Assembly (NCBI GenBank): GCA_963805925.1
Contig: CAWDWB010000003.1
Location: 1,426,001 to 1,490,000, forward strand
DNA length: 64,000 nucleotides
Reading direction: 5' to 3'
DNA from: CAMPKL01 sp963805925
Lineage (GTDB): Bacteria; Acidobacteriota; Terriglobia; Bryobacterales; UBA6623
This document shows, one piece after another, positions 25,315 to 34,539 of this stretch; the stretch's first letter is position 1; each line of letters starts with the position of its first letter. Both the position numbers and the translations under genes were made by a program. A model generated the notes under the pieces. It did no database searches. It was not told the origin of the DNA and was given only the letters and a program-made list of their open reading frames with translations.

Positions 25315-25343
25315 AGAGGCCTCCGAAGCCGGTCGCTTTCTAT

Positions 25344-25361
25344 GTTACAGGAGTGTGACAA
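25344..25361 (-). promoter_or_regulatory. Pho-box-like direct repeat upstream of phoU
   Basis: On the minus strand TTGTCAC-ACTC-CTGTAAC is a 7-4-7 direct repeat close to the enterobacterial Pho box (CTGTCAT spaced by four). It lies 30 bases before the phoU GTG, and about 95 bases before the divergent gene at 25456. Binding by a PhoB-like regulator is inferred. Confidence 0.55.
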
Positions 25362-25455
25362 AACGATGAAGAACGACCCGCGTGGACCGTGGAGAAATCG
25401 CAGGGGCGCGGCAGAGCGCGATTGAGGTACTCTGCTGTTCTCAGGGGAGGCACTC

Positions 25456-26184
25456 ATGCCAGAACAGAAGAAAGGCCTTAGCCCGCTTGCTTGGATTGGG
25501 ATCGGCTGCGGTGGAATGCTGCTGATAGGAATCGTGGTCGTGAGCGTCGGAGGATATTTCGCCGCCAAGACGGTCTCTGACTACGTCGGCGATAACCCAG
25601 CTGCGGCTGCGGCCGAGGCCATCGTGCGGATCAACCCCGAATTAGAGCTGGTGGACAGCGACCGCGAGGCCGGCACGATCACCATTCGCGAGAAGGCGAC
25701 GGGGAAAGAACTAACGGTCAATTATTCCCAGCTGGAGCGGGGCGAATTAGTCTTTGGGGATGGCGAAGGCGAGGAAGTCCGCATTCAGGGCAGCCAATCG
25801 GGTGATGGCGGGCCGATCTCGATTACCGGCAGCGACGGATCAAGCATGTCCATGGGCGCCTCCGGCGCGGCGGTTGAGGTCCCCAGCTGGCTGGGTGAGT
25901 ACCCCGGGACGAAGACCGACGTGGGCGGATATGCAGCAACTTCGAACGGCAAGCGCAGCGGCATTTACAGCTTCGCCACCAACGATGCGGCAGCAGCGTT
26001 GAGTTACTACGAAGACCGTCTCAAGGCCTTGGGCCTTGAAGCAAACCGCTCGTCATTCAGTGGCGGCGGAAATACCGTCGAGTCGGTCCGGGGTCGGTCG
26101 AGTGAGTATGAGATCTCCGCCGCAGCAACGACCACGCCAGACGGCGCGCGCCTGACGGTGACGTATAGCGGCCCCGCGGAGTAG
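25456..26184 (+). CDS. Membrane-anchored hypothetical protein
   Basis: 242 residues. One N-terminal transmembrane helix (about 12-34, WIGIGCGGMLLIGIVVVSVG) follows a short cytoplasmic stretch, so the bulk is likely extracytoplasmic. A middle segment contains EAGTITIREKATGKELTVNY, then a Gly/Ser-rich linker, then a C-terminal domain beginning VPSWLGEYPG and containing AALSYYEDRLKALGLE, a pattern seen in small periplasmic proteins of unknown role. The start is supported by GGGGAGG ten bases upstream. It is divergent from phoU. I do not assign a function. Confidence 0.8.
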   Translation: MPEQKKGLSPLAWIGIGCGGMLLIGIVVVSVGGYFAAKTVSDYVGDNPAAAAAEAIVRINPELELVDSDREAGTITIREKATGKELTVNYSQLERGELVFGDGEGEEVRIQGSQSGDGGPISITGSDGSSMSMGASGAAVEVPSWLGEYPGTKTDVGGYAATSNGKRSGIYSFATNDAAAALSYYEDRLKALGLEANRSSFSGGGNTVESVRGRSSEYEISAAATTTPDGARLTVTYSGPAE

Positions 26185-26186
26185 GG

Positions 26187-27079
26187 CTACCCCTTCAAGT
26201 TAGCGGCGAAGAAGGCTAGCGTGCGCTGCCAAGCAAGCTTGGCGGCGGCTTCGTCGTAGCGCGGGGTGGTGTCGTTGTGGAAGCCGTGGTTGGCGCCTTC
26301 GTACATGTGCATCTCGTACTTGACGTTGTTGGCCTTGAGAGCGGCTTCGTAGGCCGGCCAGCCGGCGTCGATGCGCGTGTCGAGACCGGCGTACTGGACT
26401 AGCAAGGGCGCCTTGATCTTGGCGACATCAGCCGCGGCAGGCTGTGCCCCGTAGAACGGGACACCCGCCGCCAGGTCCGCGCCGAGTTCAACGGCCAGAT
26501 TGTTGACGACTCCGCCACCGAAGCAGAAACCGACCGCCCCGATCTTGCCCGTACAATCCGGACGGGCTTTGAGCCAGCGGGCCGCGGCGATGAAATCGTT
26601 CGCCATTTTCTGGCGGTCCACTGTTGTGAAGAGTCTGCGTCCTTCGTCTTCGTCTCCGGGATAGCCGCCGACGCTGGTCAAGCCATCCGGCGCGAGGGCA
26701 ACATAGCCCTCAGTGCCCAGACGACGGGCGACGTCTTCGACGTAGGGATTCAATCCGCGGTTCTCGTGGACGACGAGGACTCCGGCGCCTTACCCGAGAG
26801 ATTCGCCGGGCGCACCAAGTAGCCGTTGATCGTGCCGTTGCCTTCGGGCGAAGGTACGGTCACGCGCGAGGTAGAGATGCGGCTGTCGTTGGCGGGGACC
26901 TGCTGGGCCCAGGCGAAGTTGGGCTTCAAGGCCTCCAGCAGGGCCATGGCAGTCACACCGCCGACCGCGAACTTTTTGGCGCGGTCTAGGAACTGGCGTC
27001 GATCGATATCGCCGTGGACGTACAGATCGAAGATGTCGAGCAGCTCTTGGGGAAAATCACGTGCTTGCTTGCGTTCCAT
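26187..27079 (-). pseudogene. Dienelactone hydrolase family protein, frameshifted
   Basis: The gene starts at the ATG at 27079 with a Tat-like leader (DRRQFLDRAKKFAVGG, exported region ending AWAQQ). It runs as one frame to about 26787, then meets a stop at 26750. The rest of the hydrolase continues in another frame: GVLVVHENRGLNPYVEDV reads through if one base is restored near 26781-26788. The downstream part is complete, with nucleophile Cys in VGFCFGGG, Asp in AGLDTRID and His in GANHGFHND. Either a recent single-base deletion, a sequencing error, or (less likely) recoding. The downstream fragment alone could start at TTG 26753. Confidence 0.85.
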
Positions 27080-27218
27080 GGGAAAACTCCTTGTGCGCTT
27101 CCAGATTCTACAGCACCGGGGGCAGGTCAGCATCGGGCGTTTGTCCTGGAACGTCCACCGTCGCTTCAGACGGAAGCTAATGCGATCGAGCGTCGTTGAC
27201 GATAAGCCACAGTAACCT

Positions 27219-28388
27219 ATGTCCGGCTTGACCCAATGGCTAAACCGTCCGAAGAGGCCGCTGCTGAGCGCACCGATGTTGTGGATCCCGAGGCGGCGCG
27301 AACGCCCAGAACGGGTCGCGATAACGGGGGCGGCCGGTTATATCGGCAGCATCTTGACCGAGCGCCTCCTTGAGATGGGCCATTCAGTGGTCGGTTTAGA
27401 CCGGCTGGATTTTGGAGACGCCTCAATCCGCCATCTGCTGCCGCACAAGCGTTTCGAGTTGGTGAATGGAGACTTGCGAGACATTGACGTGGCGGCTCAA
27501 GCGTTACGCGACGCCGATGCCGTGATCCATTTGGCCGCGGTCGTCGGAGACCCGGCCTGCGCCGCTCATGAGCGAGAGGCTGTGGAGACGAACCGCCAGG
27601 CCAGCGGCATGCTGGCAAAGTTGTCGCGTGGGCTGGGAGTGCGCAGGATGCTGTTTGCCTCGACCTGCAGCGTGTACGGCTCGAATCCGGAGACCGTGGA
27701 TGAGGCCTCCGAACTCAACCCGGTCAGCCTATACGCCGAAACCAAGATCGACGCCGAACGACTGGTGCTGGAATGCGCCGCTCAAGCCTTCTCGCCCACG
27801 TCGTTGCGGATCGGCACGGCGTTTGGCTGGTCGCGGAGACCCCGCTTCGATCTGCTGGTCAACTTGCTGACGGCCAAGGCTCGCTTTGAGGGCAGGGCCG
27901 TGATCTTCAACGGGGACCGCTGGCGACCGTTCGTACACGTCAACGACATTGTCCGCGGCTTCGAGAAGTCGCTTACGGCACAGCATCAAGCGGTTCACGG
28001 CAAAGTGTTGAACCTGGGTTCAAACGCGGGCAATCACCGTTTGTCGTCCATCGCGAAAGTCTTGCGGCAGTTGCACCCGCAGGCGGATATCGCGCTGGAA
28101 GAAACGGACGACTGCCGCAACTATCGGGTGGAATTCGGCGCGATCGAACGGACGCTCCGCTTCCGCGCCATGACTTCGCTCGAAGAAGGAATTCGAGAGA
28201 TTGACTCGAAGCTCGCGGCCGGATTGGTCGACGATTATCGCCAGGCGAGCTACCACAACGTGCTGTCGATGGAAGAGCGCCAGCCGGCCCACGCGGATCC
28301 GGCCCACGACGCGGCCGACCTATTGCGGCTGCGCCGCGTCCTGGCGGAGCAATCGCTTTCACCTGCCGGGCGCGCGCCAGCATCATAG
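27219..28388 (+). CDS. NAD-dependent epimerase/dehydratase (extended SDR)
   Basis: 389 residues. The Rossmann glycine motif GAAGYIG lies at about 37-43, preceded by a 30-residue basic N-terminal extension. D61 (GLDRLDFGD) is the adenine-ribose Asp, and the catalytic Ser/Tyr/Lys appear as FASTCSVYG and Y172-x3-K176 (LYAETK). This is the fold of UDP-sugar epimerases and nucleotide-sugar dehydratases. Specificity is unknown. It is divergent from the frameshifted hydrolase and lies 57 bp upstream of aroDE. Confidence 0.9.
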   Translation: MSGLTQWLNRPKRPLLSAPMLWIPRRRERPERVAITGAAGYIGSILTERLLEMGHSVVGLDRLDFGDASIRHLLPHKRFELVNGDLRDIDVAAQALRDADAVIHLAAVVGDPACAAHEREAVETNRQASGMLAKLSRGLGVRRMLFASTCSVYGSNPETVDEASELNPVSLYAETKIDAERLVLECAAQAFSPTSLRIGTAFGWSRRPRFDLLVNLLTAKARFEGRAVIFNGDRWRPFVHVNDIVRGFEKSLTAQHQAVHGKVLNLGSNAGNHRLSSIAKVLRQLHPQADIALEETDDCRNYRVEFGAIERTLRFRAMTSLEEGIREIDSKLAAGLVDDYRQASYHNVLSMEERQPAHADPAHDAADLLRLRRVLAEQSLSPAGRAPAS

Positions 28389-28445
28389 CGCCGATTCGCG
28401 TGTGATACGCTAGCCCGATTGGCGGCTTTCTTCCGCTGATCCCAA

Positions 28446-29951
28446 ATGATTTCGGTCCGTTCCCTGCCGCCTATCTGCGTTGCTCTCAGCGCAGCAGACC
28501 CAAACAGTCTCCAGCGCCTGGCGATCGGAGAGTGCCAAGCCGGGGCCAAGTTCGTCGAGTTGCGGCTCGATCTGTTGCCGCGACCCGAAGCGGGTCTGCC
28601 GCTGATCAAGCTGCTGCGCGAGCGCTGGCCGAAGCTGAAGATTCTTGCCACCTGCCGCCGCAAGGAAGCCCAGGGCGGATTCGGCGGGTCGATCGAAGTA
28701 CAGGAACGTATCCTAACAAAGGCCGCGTCGAACGGCGCTCAACTGCTCGACTTGGAGATTGAAACGGCGGAGCCGGAGCCGGATGTCGCCGAACGCTTGA
28801 GGCGAAAGGCTCGAGTGGTGCTTTCTTTCCACGACTTTGAGAAGGCGCCGCCGCCTGAAAAGGTGTTGAGACGTCTTCAGAAGATCCCAGCCGACATCTA
28901 CAAAATGGCTGTGGCCGGTGTGAAGCCGAGTGATAGCGGACGCCTGCTAAGCCTGCTTGATCCGGCGGATGCGCCACCGCTGGTCGTGCTGGCGATGGGC
29001 GAGGTTGGCGCGGCAAGCCGCATTCTGTCGCCTTCCCGCGGCGCCGCTTTCACCTTTGCAGCGCCCAACACGGCCGCAGGAACGGCACCCGGGCAGTATT
29101 CCGCCGCAGTCATGCAGGGACTCTATCGAGTCGACAAGCTCACCCGCGACACGCGAGTTTTCGGTGTTATTGCATCGCCGGTGGCCCATTCCATGTCTCC
29201 GGTACTGCACAACCGGGCGATGCGCAAATGCGGCGTCGACGGAGTCTACCTCCCTTTTCGGGTGGAGCCGGAGCAGCTGAAGGATTTCTTTCGATTCGCC
29301 GAAGAGCTGCCGATCGAAGGTGTTAGCGTCACGCTGCCGCACAAGGAAAAAGTGATGAGGCACCTGGCCGGCATCGACAAGCTGGCGCTACAGATCGGCG
29401 CGGTGAATACGGTCTTCCGCAAGGGGAAGCAGTGGCGGGGCATGAACACCGACGCGATCGGCGTCACGGCGCCGCTCGAACGGCTGCGGCGCTTGAAAGG
29501 CGCGACGGCGCTCGTCGTTGGAACAGGCGGGGCGGCGCGGGCGGCTGTGTTTGCGTTACAAGCCAAGGGCGCCCGAGTAGCGATCGCGGGGCGGCGGCCC
29601 GAGAAGGTGCGGGCTTTGGCTAAGGCGACGGGAGCGGAAGGCCTAGCGTGGGAGGCCTCTCTCGGGCGCGGTTTCGACATCCTGGTGCAATCGACGCCTG
29701 TCGGCATGTTGCCGAATGTGGAAGAGAATCTGTTCCCGGATCGGATTCCCGCGGAAATCGTGTTCGACATGGTCTACAACCCTTTGCGAACAGCCCTGAT
29801 CAAAAGGGCCCAAGAACAGGGCAAAACCGTCGTATTGGGCCTGGAAATGTTCATCGAGCAGGCGGCGGCCCAGTTTGAGTTGTGGACGAAGCTACCTGCG
29901 CCGCGGGCCGTGATGCGCAACGCTGTGCTAGACGTATTACAAGGGGTCTAA
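28446..29951 (+). CDS. aroDE: Bifunctional 3-dehydroquinate dehydratase / shikimate dehydrogenase
   Basis: 501 residues, a fusion of type I dehydroquinase (about 1-225) and shikimate 5-dehydrogenase (about 236-501). The first half shows VELRLDLLPR, the catalytic H129 (VLSFHDFEK) and Schiff-base K153 (IYKMAVAG). The second shows SPVAHSMSPVLHN, K300 in LPHKEKV, D336 in MNTDAIGV and the NADP loop VGTGGAARAAVFAL. Together they convert 3-dehydroquinate to shikimate. It heads a tight cluster with trpE (10 bp) and trpG (4 bp), linking the common aromatic pathway to tryptophan. Confidence 0.96.
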   Translation: MISVRSLPPICVALSAADPNSLQRLAIGECQAGAKFVELRLDLLPRPEAGLPLIKLLRERWPKLKILATCRRKEAQGGFGGSIEVQERILTKAASNGAQLLDLEIETAEPEPDVAERLRRKARVVLSFHDFEKAPPPEKVLRRLQKIPADIYKMAVAGVKPSDSGRLLSLLDPADAPPLVVLAMGEVGAASRILSPSRGAAFTFAAPNTAAGTAPGQYSAAVMQGLYRVDKLTRDTRVFGVIASPVAHSMSPVLHNRAMRKCGVDGVYLPFRVEPEQLKDFFRFAEELPIEGVSVTLPHKEKVMRHLAGIDKLALQIGAVNTVFRKGKQWRGMNTDAIGVTAPLERLRRLKGATALVVGTGGAARAAVFALQAKGARVAIAGRRPEKVRALAKATGAEGLAWEASLGRGFDILVQSTPVGMLPNVEENLFPDRIPAEIVFDMVYNPLRTALIKRAQEQGKTVVLGLEMFIEQAAAQFELWTKLPAPRAVMRNAVLDVLQGV

Positions 29952-29961
29952 CCCAGCCACT

Positions 29962-31431
29962 ATGCAAACGGACTTAGAAGCATTCCGCCGAGCGGCGGCC
30001 AACGGGAATGTTGCGCCCGTTTGGAAGACCCTAACTGCCGACCTAGAGACGCCGGTATCTGCCTATCTAAAGTTGGCTGAGGGCGAGAAATACTCGTTTC
30101 TATTGGAAAGCGTCGAGGGCGGCGAGCGCATCGGCCGCTACACCTACATCGGCCGCGACCCGTTCCTGACCGTGAAGGCTTGGGGCACACGTATTGAGCT
30201 GGACGAAGGCGGTACGAAAACCGAGCGCGAAGGCAACATGTTTGAGGTGCTCCGCGAACTGACGCACCGTTACCAGCCAGCCGGGCAAGAGGGTCTTCCC
30301 CCTCTGAGCGCGGGAGCGGTGGGCTATATCGGCTACGACCTGGTCCGTCAGATTGAGCCTCGGGTGCCCGCCTTTCGCGAACGCGATGTCGACGCGCCCG
30401 ATGCGATCTTCATGTTCTTTTCAAGCCTGGTCGTTTTCGACCATGTGAGACACGAGGTCTACCTGGTCGCGAACGTCCGGACGACGGAGTACGAAGACAT
30501 CGACGATGGGTTCAAGGCGGCGCAGCGTGCGATCGAACGGATGGAGCACGCTCTGGCTCGACCTGTGAAACTGCCGGCTAGTTCCAAGTACGCCGATCCG
30601 GTAGTGGCGAAGTCGGACGTGGGCAAGGAAGCGTACTGTAAGGCTGTCGAGAAGGCCAAAGAGTATATCTTGGCCGGTGATGTCTTCCAGGTTGTGCTGG
30701 CGCACCGCCTAACATTTGAGCCGAAGGTCGACTCGTTTCAGATCTACCGCGCCCTGCGCGCGGTCAATCCATCGCCTTATCTCTTCTACCTCGCGTTAGA
30801 TGACACGACCATCGTCGGCAGCTCTCCGGAGATGCTGGTGAAGGTCGAAGGCCGCGACATCGAGTATCGTCCTATCGCGGGAACACGGCCCCGAGGCAAG
30901 GACGAGACTGAGGATCAAACACTTGCGGACGAGCTAGCGGCGGACGAGAAGGAGCGAGCCGAGCACGTGATGCTCGTTGATTTAGGACGCAACGATGTCG
31001 GACGGGTGAGTGAGTTCGGGAGTGTCCAAGTGCCCGAGTTCATGATCATCGAGCGCTATTCGCACGTGATGCACATCGTCTCGGGGATTCGCGGCAAGTT
31101 ACGCGAGGACAAGGATGCCTTCGACGCCTTGATGGCCTGCTTCCCTGCAGGTACGTTAACCGGCGCGCCGAAGGTCAGGGCGATGGAGATCATTGGGGAA
31201 CTTGAGCCCACCGCTCGCGGTTACTACTCGGGAAGCGTGATGTATTTGGACTTCTCGGGCAACTTGAATTCGTGCATCGCCATCCGGACCATGCTCATCA
31301 AAGACGGGAAGGCCTATCTACCGGCCGGAGCGGGCATCGTCGCCGATTCGGTGCCGGAGAAGGAATGGGAAGAGTCGATGAATAAGGCTCGCGGCTTGCT
31401 GAGAGCGGTGGAACGGGCGCGGGAGCTGTAG
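29962..31431 (+). CDS. trpE: Anthranilate synthase component I
   Basis: 489 residues. It converts chorismate and ammonia to anthranilate with the TrpG subunit. The feedback-inhibition motif LLES is at about 47-50. Catalytic-domain signatures are IAGTRPRGKDETEDQTLADE, MLVDLGRNDVGRVSEFGSV, and GTLTGAPKVRAMEIIGELEP. The LLES and PVSAYLKL elements favour TrpE over PabB. It is followed four bases later by trpG, so the two subunits are translationally coupled. Confidence 0.95.
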   Translation: MQTDLEAFRRAAANGNVAPVWKTLTADLETPVSAYLKLAEGEKYSFLLESVEGGERIGRYTYIGRDPFLTVKAWGTRIELDEGGTKTEREGNMFEVLRELTHRYQPAGQEGLPPLSAGAVGYIGYDLVRQIEPRVPAFRERDVDAPDAIFMFFSSLVVFDHVRHEVYLVANVRTTEYEDIDDGFKAAQRAIERMEHALARPVKLPASSKYADPVVAKSDVGKEAYCKAVEKAKEYILAGDVFQVVLAHRLTFEPKVDSFQIYRALRAVNPSPYLFYLALDDTTIVGSSPEMLVKVEGRDIEYRPIAGTRPRGKDETEDQTLADELAADEKERAEHVMLVDLGRNDVGRVSEFGSVQVPEFMIIERYSHVMHIVSGIRGKLREDKDAFDALMACFPAGTLTGAPKVRAMEIIGELEPTARGYYSGSVMYLDFSGNLNSCIAIRTMLIKDGKAYLPAGAGIVADSVPEKEWEESMNKARGLLRAVERAREL

Positions 31432-31435
31432 AGCC

Positions 31436-31999
31436 ATGATTCTCGTCATCGATAATTACGACTCGTTCACGTTTAATCTCGTGCAGTTCCTTGGAGAGCT
31501 GGGCGCTGAGTTGGAAGTGCGCCGCAATGACAAGATCACAATCAGCGAAATCGAGGACTTAGCGCCGGAACGAGTTGTAATCTCACCGGGCCCCTGTACG
31601 CCCAACGAAGCGGGCATCTCGCTCGACGTCGTGCGCAAGCTCGGTGGTAAGGTTCCGATCCTAGGGGTTTGTCTGGGACACCAGTCGATCGGCCAAGCCT
31701 TTGGAGGCAAGGTGATCCGCGCCCCTTACCTGATGCACGGCAAGATCAGCCGCATCCATCACGACGATAAGACAATTTTCAAGGGCGTGGAACAGGATTT
31801 CGTCGCCACTCGCTACCACTCACTGATCGTCGAACGGGATTCGCTGCCGAAAGAGTTGGAGATCTCGGCCACAACCGCGGACGGGCTGATCATGGGCCTG
31901 CGCCACAAAGAAATGTTGATCGAAGGTGTGCAGTTCCACCCGGAGTCGATTCTCACTGAGCCCGGTAAGCAGCTGCTCAAGAACTTCTTGGACCTTTGA
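31436..31999 (+). CDS. trpG: Anthranilate synthase component II (glutamine amidotransferase)
   Basis: 187 residues, class I glutamine amidotransferase. It supplies ammonia to TrpE and could also serve aminodeoxychorismate synthase, as in amphibolic TrpG/PabA proteins. The N-terminus VIDNYDSFTFNLVQFLGELG, oxyanion-hole segment SPGPCTPNEAG, nucleophile C79 in GVCLGHQ, and H168/E170 in VQFHPESI complete the triad. It is the last gene of the aroDE-trpE-trpG unit and is convergent with the ABC ATPase, nine bases apart. Confidence 0.95.
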   Translation: MILVIDNYDSFTFNLVQFLGELGAELEVRRNDKITISEIEDLAPERVVISPGPCTPNEAGISLDVVRKLGGKVPILGVCLGHQSIGQAFGGKVIRAPYLMHGKISRIHHDDKTIFKGVEQDFVATRYHSLIVERDSLPKELEISATTADGLIMGLRHKEMLIEGVQFHPESILTEPGKQLLKNFLDL

Positions 32000-32007
32000 G
32001 TCGGCGA

Positions 32008-32754
32008 TTAATTGTGCGGAATCTGTTCGTCGCGTTCGATCTTGCCGTCGCGGACATGGATCACGCGGCGGGCGTGCTCGGCGATGTCGGGCTCGTGGGT
32101 GACGACGACGATCGTATGTCCTCGGCGGTGGAGTTCTTCGAAGATCGCCATAATCTCAACACCGGTGGCCGTATCGAGATTGCCGGTCGGCTCATCGGCC
32201 AGTAGGATCGCCGGATCATTCACCAACGCACGGGCGATGGCGATGCGCTGGCGCTGACCGCCGGAACATTCGTTCGGCTTGTGGTGCATGCGTTGCGTCA
32301 GGTCGACCATCGACAGCGCTTTTTTTGCGCGCTCAATCCGTTCCTCGGCAACCATACCGCTGTAGATCAAGGGCAGCTCGACGTTCTGCAACGCCGTCAG
32401 GCGAGGCAGCAGGTTAAACGTCTGGAAGACGAACCCAATCTCGATATTGCGGACGTGAGCGAGGTCGTCGTCGCTCATCTTGGACACGAGTTGTCCGCGA
32501 ATGTAGTATTCGCCGGAGCTGGGCGTGTCTAGGCAGCCGATTAGGTTCATGAAGGTCGACTTGCCCGAACCGGAGGGGCCCATGATGGCAACGTACTCGC
32601 CCTTCTTGATAGTCATGTCCACGCCGGACACGGCATGGATCTCCTGATCGCCCATCTGATAGGTTTTCCAGAGATCGTAGGTCTGGATGACTACGTTGTT
32701 GCGCTTCAGCTCCTCGCCGATTGCGCGTTCCTTTTCTAGTGTTGCTGTCGCCAT
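32008..32754 (-). CDS. ABC transporter ATP-binding protein (MacB/LolD type)
   Basis: 248 residues from the ATG at 32754 (MATATLEKERAIGEELKRNN). It has Walker A GPSGSGKST, Q-loop VFQTFNLLPRL, signature NECSGGQRQRIAIAR, Walker B LLADEPTGNLD, and H-loop VVVTHEP. The MacB/LolD-type features (YQMGDQEIHAVSGVDM, LIGCLDTP) suggest a partner of an FtsX-fold permease. No permease adjoins it, but an ATPase-less MacB-like permease with three adaptors lies ten kilobases away at 42.9-50.3 kb. That pairing is inference. Confidence 0.94.
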   Translation of the reverse strand: MATATLEKERAIGEELKRNNVVIQTYDLWKTYQMGDQEIHAVSGVDMTIKKGEYVAIMGPSGSGKSTFMNLIGCLDTPSSGEYYIRGQLVSKMSDDDLAHVRNIEIGFVFQTFNLLPRLTALQNVELPLIYSGMVAEERIERAKKALSMVDLTQRMHHKPNECSGGQRQRIAIARALVNDPAILLADEPTGNLDTATGVEIMAIFEELHRRGHTIVVVTHEPDIAEHARRVIHVRDGKIERDEQIPHN

Positions 32755-32838
32755 GAAACTCTCAGTATGCCTTGATTGGTTAGGCGCGACGGGCGGTGGG
32801 ACGGTAACACCGAGGAGCAAACCTTTTTCGGCGCTGGC

Positions 32839-34083
32839 CTATAGAGTCTCGATGGCCGCGAGCAAACGGTCGAGTTCAGAAAGGGTGTTGTAGTGGGCGC
32901 AACCGATGCGGATCATGCCGCCGGAAGACTCAACGCCTAGCCGTTGGCTGAGGTTGAGGGCGTAGTAGTTGCCCTCCCAGACGAAGAATCCCAGTTTGGC
33001 CAGCCGTTCGGCGGCATCGCGAGGCGAGATGCCCTGGATGCGAATCGAGACGGTTGGCGTCCGCTGGGCGAAGCGCTCGGGTTCGCGAATCCCGAAAAAC
33101 TCAACCGAGGAGATATCGAGCAAGCCCGCGACTAGTTTCTCCGAGAGGCGGCGCTCGTAGGCGCTGGTCGCACGCATCGCCGCCTGGAGTTGGTCTCTGC
33201 GAGTTCCGGCAGAGCCAGTCCGTTCGCCAAGCGCTGCAAGGTAGTCAACGGCGGCCGTGACGCCCGCCATGGCCTCGTGATTCTGAGTGCCGGTCTCCCA
33301 GCGCCAGGGGGTCTCATTGCTGGCCGGACGAACCTTGTAGGGCCGCAGGCTCTTGAGAAGTTCGCGGCGCCCGTAGAGAATCCCCTGGTGCGGTCCAAAG
33401 AATTTGTACGCCGAGCAAGCCAAGAAATCGCAACCAATCGCGCGCACATCAATCGGTCCGTGCGGAGCGTAGTGAACCGCGTCGATGAAGCTCAGGGCCC
33501 CGACGGCTTTAGCGGCAGCGGCGATTGGGGCGACGTCGTTGATGGAGCCGACCGCGTTCGATGCGTAGCCGACGGCGACGATCTTGGTCTTGTGGTTGAT
33601 CAGGCCAAGCAGCTCGTCGAAATCGAGCGTACAGTCTTCACGACGAAAGTCGGCGACCCGGATGACCGCGCCGGTCTCTTCCAGCGCCTTCCAGGGGGCG
33701 AAATTCGCATCGTGATCGAGGTAGGTAAGCACGATCTCATCGCCTGGTTTGAGCTCCCGCCCCAACGAACGGCTGAGTGAGAAGGTCAGACTGGTCATGT
33801 TGGGACCGAAAACCACCTCGTCGGCATGGCAGCCCAGGAAGTCGGCGGCGGCTTGATGGGCCGCGGCAATGATCTGGTCAGCGCGTTGGCTCGTCAGAAA
33901 CGCACCGTGCGTATTCGCGTTGGCGTTGACGAGCGCATCACTGACGGCATCGACAACGGTTTGGGGGACCTGCGTACCGCCCGGAGCGTCGAGAAAGACG
34001 GCGGTCGAGCCGGCGGCCTTTAGCGATAGCGCGGGAAATTGTGCGCGAATCCAATCGAGGTCGAGATGGTTTTCAGCGTTCAT
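32839..34083 (-). CDS. Class V aminotransferase, cysteine-desulfurase-like
   Basis: 414 residues, PLP-dependent. The Schiff-base K227 lies in SAYKFFGPHQG, and D201 and H204 (FIDAVHYAPHG) contact PLP. The N-terminus FLDAPGGTQVPQTVVDAV and HGAFLTSQRAD match the cysteine desulfurase-like subfamily (VC1184 type). No conserved active-site Cys of SufS/IscS is evident at the expected C-terminal loop, so desulfurase activity is uncertain. The gene lies 84 bp upstream of the ABC ATPase and may share its transcript. Confidence 0.9.
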   Translation of the reverse strand: MNAENHLDLDWIRAQFPALSLKAAGSTAVFLDAPGGTQVPQTVVDAVSDALVNANANTHGAFLTSQRADQIIAAAHQAAADFLGCHADEVVFGPNMTSLTFSLSRSLGRELKPGDEIVLTYLDHDANFAPWKALEETGAVIRVADFRREDCTLDFDELLGLINHKTKIVAVGYASNAVGSINDVAPIAAAAKAVGALSFIDAVHYAPHGPIDVRAIGCDFLACSAYKFFGPHQGILYGRRELLKSLRPYKVRPASNETPWRWETGTQNHEAMAGVTAAVDYLAALGERTGSAGTRRDQLQAAMRATSAYERRLSEKLVAGLLDISSVEFFGIREPERFAQRTPTVSIRIQGISPRDAAERLAKLGFFVWEGNYYALNLSQRLGVESSGGMIRIGCAHYNTLSELDRLLAAIETL

Positions 34084-34141
34084 GATGAAGCGTCGATTAT
34101 AGTCCTGCTTGGTCAGCTAGACTTGAGAGACTCTTCGCGTC

Positions 34142-34354
34142 ATGAGCTCGCCGTTTATCCGAATCCGCAATCGCGTCATCAACGTACAAGCCATTTCCTA
34201 CGTGCGTTTCTACGACGAGTTGGACCGAATCGATATCCGGTTGTTGGGCCCGCCGCAGGACTTGTCGTTGACCGTGACGGTGGAAGGGCCGGAAGCTGTT
34301 CCGGTGCGGCAGTTCTTCCTCGACTCGGGACTGGTGAAGGACTTGCGTCCGTAG
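34142..34354 (+). CDS. Small conserved-looking hypothetical protein
   Basis: 70 residues, MSSPFIRIRNRVINVQAISY and so on. It alternates hydrophobic and charged residues and ends QFFLDSGLVKDLRP, with no membrane segment or signal. The pattern (IRIRNRVINVQAISYVRF) resembles small single-domain beta proteins with a start like many Acidobacteria short ORFs. It is divergent from the aminotransferase with 58 bp between them. Family and function not recognised. Confidence 0.6.
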   Translation: MSSPFIRIRNRVINVQAISYVRFYDELDRIDIRLLGPPQDLSLTVTVEGPEAVPVRQFFLDSGLVKDLRP

Positions 34355-34539
34355 CCGAGACGCACCTCTAATTTGCCCTCTAGTGCGAAGGTAGTGCGCG
34401 ACAGTCTGATCGGGCGTAATCCAAGCGCTCCCTGACACACAAACTCCGCGGCAGTCTTCCTCGCCTAGGGCGAGAATCGCTGCATCGGGTGGAGGCGTCG
34501 GGAATATTGCTTGAGGGAGGGTAGGCGAGAGGCCCGCTG

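Noticed and set aside
26750..26800. Programmed ribosomal frameshift in the dienelactone hydrolase
   Set aside because: No slippery heptamer or downstream pseudoknot is visible; a point deletion or sequencing error is simpler.
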